A DNA stretch of 64,000 bases from JASBRS01 sp964496495. Its GTDB lineage: Bacteria > Deinococcota > Deinococci > Deinococcales > Trueperaceae. Under the pieces are notes generated by a model. That model was not told where the DNA came from, did no database searches, and worked only from the letters and a program-made list of their open reading frames with translations. Made by a program: the position numbers and the translations under genes. Position 1 is the stretch's first letter; each line of letters starts with the position of its first letter. This document shows positions 17,503 to 24,192 of the stretch, piece by piece. The stretch spans positions 15,559 to 79,558 of the forward strand of contig CAZBZU010000008.1 in NCBI GenBank assembly GCA_964496495.1. The letters run 5' to 3'.

Positions 17503-17606
17503 CGGCTAACGCCTCCCTTCGGCGTAGCCGCAACGTAGCAGGGCAGCGCTTATTGTCCGCATATACGCCGCCCTGCACGCACCAACCGTGGTGCGACTGC
17601 TACGTT
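17503..17606. repeat. Nested palindromic element before the HD-GYP gene
   Basis: Two adjacent structures. First, CGGCTAACGCC (17503-17513) pairs with GGCGTAGCCG (17521-17530): ten base pairs, one bulged A, 7-nt loop. Second, a 10-bp perfect inverted repeat AACGTAGCAG (17532-17541) / CTGCTACGTT (17597-17606) encloses a 7-bp hairpin CGCACCA-N4-TGGTGCG (17578-17595) and a second arm, GCAGGGC (17538-17544) / GCCCTGC (17570-17576), which overlaps the outer stem. It could be a three-way-junction RNA in the peptide/HD-GYP transcript, a protein-binding site or a miniature palindromic element. Confidence 0.6.
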
Positions 17607-17658
17607 ATACTCTGTTTAGCAGATGATGCCAGTGCTAGTCCCTGCTCAAGAACTTGGC

Positions 17659-17760
17659 TTACCTAGAGTGCATACTCACACCCGCGGAAGCGATGAAGGG
17701 AAGTGCCGCCAGAAGTGCAAACAACACTGCAGCGAAGATGCGCTTACCGGTGTTCTTCAT
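17659..17760 (-). CDS. 33-aa secreted micropeptide
   Basis: A short gene: ATG at 17760, stop TAA at 17659-17661. The product has a textbook Sec signal: basic start (MKNTGKR), hydrophobic core IFAAVLFALLAALPFIA and an AxA site (ASA). Cleavage there would release the heptapeptide GVSMHSR. A Shine-Dalgarno (GGGAGG) lies about 10 nt upstream, next to a GCAA-loop hairpin. A promoter with good -35 and -10 hexamers lies 247-275 nt upstream. Signal peptide, ribosome site and promoter together make it a real gene candidate. TPR-type and winged-helix regulators flank it, so a secreted signalling peptide is plausible (inference); a small membrane peptide is the alternative. Confidence 0.6.
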   Translation of the reverse strand: MKNTGKRIFAAVLFALLAALPFIASAGVSMHSR

Positions 17761-18000
17761 GTGATCCCATCCTCCCGATTGGCTCTTGCGAGCCATGACC
17801 TACCGATCCAGGTTTCCCAGATCCTGGAAAGGCTGTTGCCGGGCTCCCAGCCCAACAACCCCTTGGCGGAAGCACCGCCACCCTTCTTACTTGGAGTCAG
17901 TAAGGAATACGGACCTGAACTCCTCCGCCAACTCCCATCTCTTCCTCGCGGGGTCGCCGTTCAACCCCGAACCGAACGAGCCTCCCAACCCGTTCGATTG
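17761..18000 (-). ncRNA. Long structured 5' leader of the micropeptide gene
   Basis: From the predicted start near 18000 the transcript runs about 240 nt before the micropeptide ATG. The last 100 nt fold into four consecutive hairpins: TGGCGG/CCGCCA (17864-17880), an 8-bp stem GGTTGTTG/CAACAGCC with one G-U pair and inner pairs (17831-17860), TCCAGG/CCTGGA (17807-17828), and GGCTC-GCAA-GAGCC (17781-17794) directly before the Shine-Dalgarno. A GCAA tetraloop is a GNRA loop. No known riboswitch core could be matched. Likely a cis-regulatory RNA (inference). No protein gene was found in 17881-18228. Confidence 0.5.
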
Positions 18001-18006
18001 CGTCGT

Positions 18007-18035
18007 AGACTAGCACAGCGGGGGCCAAGCGTCAA
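18007..18035 (-). promoter_or_regulatory. Promoter for the micropeptide transcript
   Basis: On the minus strand TTGACG (18030-18035), a 17-nt spacer and TAGTCT (18007-18012) give a near-consensus housekeeping promoter. Predicted transcription starts near 18000, running toward the micropeptide and HD-GYP genes. Confidence 0.6.
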
Positions 18036-18142
18036 CTGGAATCGGGCCTACAGCAACTGTCAACGGTACGTATATATCGCCTTCTGGACAGGCATCTCAG
18101 GATGCGACTGTGGTCGATTGCTCGCGGTTCTCTTTCGGAAGA

Positions 18143-18148
18143 TATTAT
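18143..18148 (+). promoter_or_regulatory. Possible -10 (TATTAT) for the TPR regulator gene
   Basis: TATTAT lies 80 nt before the TTG start, with only a weak -35 (TTGCTC, 19-nt spacer). This promoter diverges from the micropeptide promoter, so both could be controlled from the same 110-nt region. Confidence 0.35.
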
Positions 18149-18228
18149 CCTCAACCTCGTACGCCAATGGGGGAAGGCAAGGGACTCCGGGCAACACTTG
18201 GTAGGGCCGCGGAAAGGATTCCACCCTC

Positions 18229-19893
18229 TTGACGACAAGCGTCGCCGAACTCGTTGCCGAGCGCTTTCCTGGAGTCGCTCTGGAAAGCGAGATTCAGGGC
18301 TGGGTCTTTCTGGAGAAGTTCGAAGAAGGCGTTCGGGCATATGAGAAGCTCGATAGCCCATCAGCCAAGGACGATCGCTGGCTAGGTGTCTGTTACTTCC
18401 AGCTCTTTCGTGACCTGGACGCGTTGGAAGCCCTGTATCGGGCGATCAACCGTGGCGAGTCCGCAGCGAGGCTCAATGCGGCGCACCTATTGAAGTTCGT
18501 AGAACGCGCCGAGGAAGCGGAGGCCGAGCTCCAGAAAGTCAACATAACGTCTCTTTGTCCGTATGACCAGGTCCTGTACCATCGCGTCCTTAGTATTCAC
18601 GAGGAAACCAGCGGGAACCTGCGGGACGCACTTCGCGCGGCCGAAGAAGCATGGAGAAGGGTCCAGGGCATCCCGGAGTTCGCACTACTTGCGCCGGCAA
18701 TCCTCGCTCAGCTTGCAATCCTTCATGGTCGCATTGGTCGCTCCCAACGAGCCCTATGGTTCTTGGAGCGTGGCCTTCAGTTCACTGGGGCGCGGGAGAA
18801 TCTGAAGGTGCGCCTGGTGCGGGCTGGGGTGCTCATCAATCTGGGCAGATATCAAGAAGCACAGGTTGAGCTCGAATCGATCGACTTCTCGGGCGCCCCC
18901 ACCTTTCAGGTTGAGCAGCAGCTACTTCACGGAGAGCTCAGTTGGGCAACGGGGCGTATCGACCAGGCAATCCAGGAGTTCATGGCTACAGCTGGACGGG
19001 CGCTCGAGGCACAGGCCACATACGAGGAGTTCCAGTCGAGGCTTGCACTTGTCAGCATCTTCTGCGCGAAGGGTGAGTATGCGTCGGCATCCGAGCACCT
19101 GTCTCGAGCTCAGGGCCTAATCTCAGACCGCTCAGACCGACTCGTATTCAGGTTTCGGGAGGTTGTTCTGCTGAGTGCGATGGGAACCTATGGACCAACT
19201 CACACGCTCGAGGAGCTCCGCGCATTGGCAACCGAACTAGGACAGATTGGCCTCCTTCAAGAAGAGGGCGCCGTGCGACTCCACATTGCCAATATGCTCT
19301 TCAGCCAGGGGATTGACGACTACACCAAGGAGCTGGACAAGGTACAGGCGCTAAGCGTTTCGCTGCAGAACCAAGCGTTCCTTGCGCGTGAGTGGAAACT
19401 CATACCCGGCCTTCACAAGGTCGCGAGTCAGACGCACACGCGGATTGCCGGACGAGAGACCATAGTACTTGAGATCCACACCCTTGGGGAGGAACGCCTC
19501 GAGGTCGCTGGCAAACCCGTCAACATCCCCCTCCGGAAGGGCGTGGAGGTCCTGGCCTACTTCCTGGAGAACCGGGCGGTCACGCTCAAGCGGCTCCTCG
19601 GCGACATCTTCCCCGACGACAAGCCGCGCAGCGCGAAGTCGTACTTCCACCAGTTCCGCCACCAGTTGCGGGAGAACATCGAGGGGCTGGAGATCGAGTA
19701 CGACGCCGAGTCGAAGATGTATCGCCTCAAGAGCGAGATCGACATCGTGTGGGACGTCTCGGAGCTGCGGGCGGGGCGCATCATGGGCCGAACGGGCATC
19801 TTCCTCCCGAGCTCGGGCAATGAATGGGCGCTGATGGTCGAGCGGTCGCTCGACAGCTACCGGGAGGCTGCCGGGGTGCTCGATTCGGTGTGA
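18229..19893 (+). CDS. TPR-repeat regulator with C-terminal winged-helix domain; mosaic composition
   Basis: A 554-aa protein. Residues 1-410 are helical repeats of TPR type (RLNAAHLLKFVERAEEAEAEL; LVRAGVLINLGRYQEAQVEL; LVSIFCAKGEYASASEHLSR). Residues about 413-515 look like an OmpR/SARP winged helix: LEIHTLGEERLEVAGKPV, then LRKGVEVLAYFLENRAVTLK and YFHQFRHQLRENIEG. There is no ATPase domain. The TTG at 18229 follows GGAAAGGA; it is the best start seen but uncertain. Codon use is A/T-tolerant up to about 19.49 kb, then becomes strongly G/C at third positions, so the DNA-binding end looks native and the TPR part foreign. TPR regulators of this shape can sense small peptides. Confidence 0.75.
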   Translation: MTTSVAELVAERFPGVALESEIQGWVFLEKFEEGVRAYEKLDSPSAKDDRWLGVCYFQLFRDLDALEALYRAINRGESAARLNAAHLLKFVERAEEAEAELQKVNITSLCPYDQVLYHRVLSIHEETSGNLRDALRAAEEAWRRVQGIPEFALLAPAILAQLAILHGRIGRSQRALWFLERGLQFTGARENLKVRLVRAGVLINLGRYQEAQVELESIDFSGAPTFQVEQQLLHGELSWATGRIDQAIQEFMATAGRALEAQATYEEFQSRLALVSIFCAKGEYASASEHLSRAQGLISDRSDRLVFRFREVVLLSAMGTYGPTHTLEELRALATELGQIGLLQEEGAVRLHIANMLFSQGIDDYTKELDKVQALSVSLQNQAFLAREWKLIPGLHKVASQTHTRIAGRETIVLEIHTLGEERLEVAGKPVNIPLRKGVEVLAYFLENRAVTLKRLLGDIFPDDKPRSAKSYFHQFRHQLRENIEGLEIEYDAESKMYRLKSEIDIVWDVSELRAGRIMGRTGIFLPSSGNEWALMVERSLDSYREAAGVLDSV

Positions 19894-20152
19894 TCGGCCC
19901 GCCGGCGCTCATGGCTGTGATATTCTCATCGCAACGGAAGAGATGGTGGTAGGGAGATCCCGGAGCTGCGGTTGGGAGCCAGATGCTCCGGGCTTTTCTC
20001 GGCTCGTTTGGCTCGCTCCGCCGGCAGGCGAAGCGCTACCCACACGCGCATGCTGCTCGGCTGCCGGCCGCCGCTGCCGTCACCGCCACGAGCCTCGGTC
20101 GGCAGGTCGAGCGAGGCCGGGGCGCCCCCACCCGATCCCTCACGTCATCCCA
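19894..20152. other. Intergenic region after the TPR regulator gene
   Basis: A TATTCT hexamer (19921-19926) is followed by short open frames starting at 19943 and 19983 (71 and 74 codons), but their Arg/Pro/His-rich products show no domain or codon signature. I see no gene I can support here. The small-RNA promoter begins at its right end. Confidence 0.4.
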
Positions 20153-20186
20153 CTGTAAGAATCCTGTAAGGTGCTGCAGCTATACT
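20153..20186 (+). promoter_or_regulatory. PHO-box-like promoter of the predicted small RNA
   Basis: Two direct copies of CTGTAAG, 11 bp apart (20153-20159 and 20164-20170), take the place of a -35, and TATACT (20181-20186) follows 10 nt later. Eleven-bp direct repeats ending about 10 nt before a -10 are the layout used by PhoB/OmpR-family activators. Confidence 0.5.
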
Positions 20187-20192
20187 CGCTTC

Positions 20193-20279
20193 GTGGACCT
20201 GAGGTAACTCTCCCATTACCTCTTCCCATCTCTTCCGAAACATGGACTCCGTGCCTCCCACGCGGAGTCCAACCTTTTT
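20193..20279 (+). ncRNA. Predicted ~87-nt small RNA with C-rich single-stranded regions
   Basis: The segment runs from the predicted start (about 20193) to the T run of an intrinsic terminator (20279). Hairpin 1 is GAGGTAA / TTACCTC (20201-20222) with loop CTCTCCCA; a pyrimidine-rich linker with TTCCCATCTCTTCC follows, then the terminator hairpin. Exposed UCUCCC and UCUUCCC stretches are complementary to Shine-Dalgarno sequences, as in several trans-acting RNAs that block translation. It contains no plausible gene. The alternative is an attenuated leader of rpsA, but rpsA starts 234 nt downstream and has its own promoter candidate. Confidence 0.5.
20244..20279 (+). terminator. Intrinsic terminator of the small RNA
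   Basis: GGACTCCG (20244-20251) pairs perfectly with CGGAGTCC (20263-20270), with an 11-nt loop, followed by AACC and five T (20275-20279). Confidence 0.75.
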
Positions 20280-20439
20280 CTGCGCGTGATACAGACGAGC
20301 GCCTGGCCAGGCCTTAGGATTCGTAGTGGTCAGTCGCGCCCGTTCCGCTTCCCTTGGCTCGCGTTCACACGTGGCGTGATAGCTGGGCTCTCAACGAGCT
20401 CGGTATCGCGCAGAAAGCGTGTCGCGACGCCGCCTTTGG

Positions 20440-20469
20440 TTGCGATTGGGCGCCCAGGTGTGTTTAAAT
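20440..20469 (+). promoter_or_regulatory. Candidate rpsA promoter
   Basis: TTGCGA (20440-20445) and TTTAAAT (20463-20469) are separated by 17 nt. The spacer contains the palindrome GGGCGCCC. Transcription would start near 20475, leaving a leader of about 38 nt that contains the Shine-Dalgarno GAGGAGG. From 20280 to 20440 nothing else was recognised. Confidence 0.4.
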
Positions 20470-20512
20470 GGGTAGTTGCCAGCTACCCGAACAAGAGGAG
20501 GAAGCCCCTTTC

Positions 20513-23005
20513 ATGGACGAAAAAGTAAACCGGGCCGAGGGAAGCCCTGCCCCGGCCGCCGACCACGCCCCGGAGGAAGTCACGAATCAGGCCCCATCCG
20601 CGGCAGCAGAACAGGGTGTGAGCACCGCGATGGCGAAGGATACGGAACTCGAGCAGCAGGAACGGGCTCCCTCAGCTGACGCCAATCCGGAACCTGAAGA
20701 AGCGGCCGCGTCACCGTCCGAGGACGGCGCGACCGCCGCTAGTGCTGACGACGGCGCGACCGCCGCTGGCGCTGACGACGTGGCGGCTGCCGCCGGCGCC
20801 GACGAGGGCGTGGCTGCCACCAGCGCCGACGACGGCGCCGAAGCGGCTCCCGCCGCGGCGGCCGACGAGGGCGCCGCACCGGCGCCCGCCGCACCGGCCG
20901 ACGACGCCACCGAGATGACCATGGAGGACGTGCTGGCGGCCAGCGACGAGCAGCTGGCGCGCAAGCCGGTGCACCGCGGGATGATCACCACCGGTCAGGT
21001 GATCATGCTCTCGCAGGACGGCATCATCGTCGATGTCGGCGCCAAGATCGAGGGCATCCTGCCGTACAACCAGCTCTTCGAGTTCGAGACGACCGCCGAG
21101 GACGCCGCCAAGTACTTCAAGCCCGGCGACGAGATCCAGGTGTACGTCGTCCGCTCGGACATCCCCAACAACACCATCGTGCTCTCCAAGAAGCGGGCAG
21201 ACCAGGAACGCGCCTGGAACCTGCTGCAGGAGATCCACGACAAGAGCAAGCCGGTCGAGGTGGAGATCATCGAGAAGGTCCGCGGCGGCCTCGTCGCCAA
21301 CCTCGGCATCCGCGCCTTCCTGCCGGCCAGCCAGGTGGACGTGCGGCGCGTCAACGACCTCTCGCCGTTCGTCGGGCAGCGCCTCAAGGTCAAGATCATC
21401 GAGCTCAACCGGCGTCGCAACCGGGTGATCATCTCGCGCCGCGCCATCCTCGAAGAGGAGATCGCCGAGAAGAAGGCCGAGACGCTCAAGACCCTCGAGC
21501 CCGGCCTGAAGCTCGACGGCGAGGTCGTGGAGATCACCGACTTCGGCGTCTTCGTCAACCTCGGCGGCATCGACGGCCTGGTGCACCGCAGCGAGCTCAC
21601 GCACGGGCGCTTCAGCCACCCGCGCGACGTGGTGAAGGTGAGCGACAAGGTGCGTGTCGAGGTGCTCGACATGGACCTCGAGCGCGAGCGCATCAACCTC
21701 TCCATGAAGTCGCTCATGCCGAACCCGTGGGACAACGTGCTGGCCAACTACTCGATCGGCCAGAAGGTCGCGGGCAAGGTCACCAACCTGACCCCGTTCG
21801 GCGCCTTCGTGGAGATCGAGCCCGGCCTCGAGGGCCTCATCCACGTCAGTGAGATGAGCTGGACCAAGCGCGTGCGGCACCCCAAGGAGATCGTCACGGA
21901 GGGTGACGACGTCGAGGCGATGATCCTCAAGATCGACACCAGCCAGCAGCGCATCTCGCTCGGCCTGCGCCAGACCCAGCCCGACCCCTGGAGCTCCCTG
22001 CCGGACCGCTTCCCGCCCGGCACCGAGGTCACCGGCCCCATCACCGGCATCACCGACTTCGGGGTGTTCATGGAGATCGAAGAGGGGATCGAGGGCCTGG
22101 TTCACATCAGCGAGCTCAGCCACGACCACATCGAGAACATCAACGACCACTTCAAGCGCGGCGACGAGATCACCGCGGTCATCCTCAACATCGATCCCGT
22201 CGAGCAGCGCGCCAGCCTGTCGCGCAAGCGCCTGCTGCCCTTCTCCGCGACCGACCTGGACTCCGTCGGCACGGGCGCGCCCGCCTCGCGTGGAGGTGGA
22301 GGGCGTCGCGGTCGTCGCAGCCGCCGTGGTGGCGACATCGACTACGACTACAGCTACGCCGCCTCGGACGTCAACACCAAGGCGACCACCAAGCTCGGTG
22401 ACGTCTACGCCGACCTCTTCGCCCAGTTCGGGTTGACCGACACCAAGGGCGAGGACGACGACGCGGCCGCCGGCGAGCAGCAGGCCGACGCGGCCGGTGA
22501 CGCCACCGCCGACGACGCGACCGCTGCGGCCGAGCCGGCGGCGGAAGCCGCGCCGGAGCAGGCGGAGGCCGCAGCCGCGGCCGAGGAAGCCAGCGAGGCC
22601 GCGAAGGTGGAGGCCGACGCGCCTGCCGAAGCGACAGAAGAAGCAGAGGCGGAGCGGCCCGCCCCCGGGCAGCAAGCCGAGGAAGGCGCTGCCGAGGAGG
22701 CGACCGCCAAGGCAGCCGCCGCCGGGGACGCCGCTGCGGACGGCGCTGCGGACGCTACGGCAGACGCCGCCGCGGGGGCCGCCGGCGAGCAGGCCGAGGC
22801 TGGCGAGCCGGAGAACGCCATCGACGCCGCGGAAGCGGCCGCCATGCTGACCGCCGCCTTCCGCGAAGGCCGCCGGCCCAAGCAGCCTGAGGCCGAGCAG
22901 GACGCCGAGGGCGAGGCCCAGGCCGAGGGCGACGACAGCGCCGCCACTGCCGAGAGCGCCGCCGAGCCCGAGGAAGCCGAGAAGGAAGAGGCCTCCCAGG
23001 CCTAG
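20513..23005 (+). CDS. rpsA: Ribosomal protein S1 with long acidic Ala-rich tails
   Basis: An 830-aa protein that would bind mRNA on the 30S subunit. Residues about 135-573 contain five S1 (OB-fold) repeats, e.g. DGEVVEITDFGVFVNLGGID, AGKVTNLTPFGAFVEIEPG and TGPITGITDFGVFMEIEEG. About 134 N-terminal and 190 C-terminal residues are low-complexity Ala/Glu/Asp sequence with near-repeats such as ADDGATAAGADD; a Gly/Arg patch (RGGGGRRGRRSRRGG) and a short conserved helix (KLGDVYADLFAQFGLTD) lie between. S1 in relatives is usually much shorter. The ATG at 20513 was chosen over ATG 20468 because GAGGAGG precedes it. Confidence 0.9.
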   Translation: MDEKVNRAEGSPAPAADHAPEEVTNQAPSAAAEQGVSTAMAKDTELEQQERAPSADANPEPEEAAASPSEDGATAASADDGATAAGADDVAAAAGADEGVAATSADDGAEAAPAAAADEGAAPAPAAPADDATEMTMEDVLAASDEQLARKPVHRGMITTGQVIMLSQDGIIVDVGAKIEGILPYNQLFEFETTAEDAAKYFKPGDEIQVYVVRSDIPNNTIVLSKKRADQERAWNLLQEIHDKSKPVEVEIIEKVRGGLVANLGIRAFLPASQVDVRRVNDLSPFVGQRLKVKIIELNRRRNRVIISRRAILEEEIAEKKAETLKTLEPGLKLDGEVVEITDFGVFVNLGGIDGLVHRSELTHGRFSHPRDVVKVSDKVRVEVLDMDLERERINLSMKSLMPNPWDNVLANYSIGQKVAGKVTNLTPFGAFVEIEPGLEGLIHVSEMSWTKRVRHPKEIVTEGDDVEAMILKIDTSQQRISLGLRQTQPDPWSSLPDRFPPGTEVTGPITGITDFGVFMEIEEGIEGLVHISELSHDHIENINDHFKRGDEITAVILNIDPVEQRASLSRKRLLPFSATDLDSVGTGAPASRGGGGRRGRRSRRGGDIDYDYSYAASDVNTKATTKLGDVYADLFAQFGLTDTKGEDDDAAAGEQQADAAGDATADDATAAAEPAAEAAPEQAEAAAAAEEASEAAKVEADAPAEATEEAEAERPAPGQQAEEGAAEEATAKAAAAGDAAADGAADATADAAAGAAGEQAEAGEPENAIDAAEAAAMLTAAFREGRRPKQPEAEQDAEGEAQAEGDDSAATAESAAEPEEAEKEEASQA

Positions 23006-23034
23006 ACGGCCGCCAGCCAGCGCTTCACCAACCC

Positions 23035-23060
23035 GGCCCCGCTCCCAGGAGCGGGGCCTT
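23035..23060 (+). terminator. Intrinsic terminator after rpsA
   Basis: An 11-bp perfect stem GGCCCCGCTCC / GGAGCGGGGCC with a 2-nt loop lies 30 nt after the rpsA stop, followed by TTGCC. Its symmetry could also stop transcription coming from the convergent htpX gene. Confidence 0.6.
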
Positions 23061-23178
23061 GCCATGGGCCGCGACAACCTGGCCGCGGGGGCCGGCCGTG
23101 GCGGGCCGGCCGAGGCGGGCCGGCCGTGGCGAGCTGGCCGAGGCGAGCTGCCCGAGAGGCACTACCCGCCCGGGACAC

Positions 23179-24174
23179 TCACATCCGGTGCAGGCGGTCG
23201 ATGCGCTCCTGGATCGGTGGGTGGGTGGCGAAGAGGTCGACGCCGTTGTGCTTGGCCAGCGGGTTCACGATGAACAGGTGGCGCACGCCTTCGGAGACCG
23301 CCAGCCCCTCGCCCTGGTAGGCCGCCAGCTTGCCGAGCGCGCTGGCCAGCCCCTCGGGGTTGCGGGTGATGTAGGCGCCGGTGGCGTCGGCGAGGAACTC
23401 CCGGCGGCGGCTCACCGCCAGCCGCAGCAGCGTCCCCAGGATCGGCCCCAGCACCAGCAGCACCACCAGCAGGATCACCATGATCCCCTGCCCGCGGTTG
23501 CCGCCGTCGCCGCCGCTGCGCCCGCCGCGCGAGCGCCGCGAGCCGCCGAACCCGCCCCCGAGCGCGCCGAACTGGTACCAGCGCAGCACCAGGTCGCGCA
23601 GGATCACGATCACCCCGATGGTGGCGGCCAGCATCGACATGAAGCGGATGTCGTAGTTCTTGACGTGCGACATCTCGTGGGCGACGACGCCCTCCAGCTC
23701 CTGCCGGTCGAGCGTGTCGATGAGGCCCTTGGTGACGGCGATGGAGGCGTGCTTGGGGTCGCGACCGGTGGCGAAGGCGTTGGGCGCCGGCGAGTCGATG
23801 ACGTAGATGCGCGGCGTGGGAACGCCCGCCCCGATGGCCACGGCTTCGGTGACGTTCACCAGGTAGCGGTGCTCGTCCTTGGTGGCGGGCCGGGCGCCGG
23901 CCGCTCCCAGCGCCAGCTGATCGCTGAACCAGTAGGCGGCCGCCGTCTGGCCGACGCCCAAGGTGCCGGCGACGGCGACGAAGAAGGTCGCCGAGGCGGG
24001 GTTGGTGACCTGGGCGAGGAGGTAGGCGATGGCACCCAGCAACACCGCCATCACCAGCCCCAGCAGCCACGACAGCCGCCGGTTGGTGGCCTGCCAGTCG
24101 AGCAGGCTGATGCGCCGGCCGGTGGCGCCGTCGGTGATGACGTCGGGCAGTACGGCGCTGGGGGGGACGCTCAT
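23179..24174 (-). CDS. htpX: HtpX-type M48 membrane metalloprotease
   Basis: A 331-aa integral membrane protease for quality control of membrane proteins. Two helices lie at about 33-82, the zinc motif HEMSH at 166-170 (ELEGVVAHEMSHVKNYD), the third ligand in RREFLADATGAYITRNP, and the C terminus THPPIQERIDRLHRM is typical. A Gly/Arg/Ser-rich loop (GGGFGGSRRSRGGRSGGDGG) is inserted between helices. The gene follows lemA with 18 nt between, the classic lemA-htpX pair. Confidence 0.9.
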   Translation of the reverse strand: MSVPPSAVLPDVITDGATGRRISLLDWQATNRRLSWLLGLVMAVLLGAIAYLLAQVTNPASATFFVAVAGTLGVGQTAAAYWFSDQLALGAAGARPATKDEHRYLVNVTEAVAIGAGVPTPRIYVIDSPAPNAFATGRDPKHASIAVTKGLIDTLDRQELEGVVAHEMSHVKNYDIRFMSMLAATIGVIVILRDLVLRWYQFGALGGGFGGSRRSRGGRSGGDGGNRGQGIMVILLVVLLVLGPILGTLLRLAVSRRREFLADATGAYITRNPEGLASALGKLAAYQGEGLAVSEGVRHLFIVNPLAKHNGVDLFATHPPIQERIDRLHRM

Positions 24175-24192
24175 GTCACCGCCGTGCGCGCA

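Larger units (their letters stand above)
11880..19490. other. Compositionally distinct regulatory island
   Basis: From about 11.88 to 19.49 kb the DNA is visibly richer in A/T, and third codon positions use A and T freely; on both sides nearly every third position is G or C. It carries five regulatory or RNA-modifying genes, a micropeptide gene and unusual palindromic intergenic DNA. No integrase, transposase, flanking tRNA or direct repeats were found. The right edge lies inside the TPR regulator gene. Acquisition by transfer is inferred from composition alone. Confidence 0.65.

Noticed and set aside
17503..17606. Integron attC site or tRNA-like structure
   Set aside because: No GTTRRRY/RYYYAAC core pair and no integrase; folding lacks T-loop and acceptor features.
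17761..17900. c-di-GMP-I (GEMM) riboswitch in the micropeptide leader
   Set aside because: GGTAGG and a GNRA loop recall the class, but the conserved GCACAGGGCAAACC and GCAAAGCC cores are absent and the helix order differs.
17897..17938. 13-codon leader peptide in the micropeptide leader (minus strand, ATG 17938)
   Set aside because: It has a weak GAGG ribosome site only; too short and unsupported to call.
20153..20170. True PHO box
   Set aside because: The layout matches but the repeats are CTGTAAG rather than CTGTCAT, so only a PhoB/OmpR-like regulator is suggested.
19943..20207. Small secreted peptides after the TPR regulator gene
   Set aside because: The open frames encode Arg/Pro/His-rich sequence without signal peptides and overlap the small-RNA promoter.
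20711..23077. 788-codon minus-strand frame opposite rpsA
   Set aside because: Repetitive Gly/Leu shadow of the Ala/Glu-rich S1 gene; no start signal.
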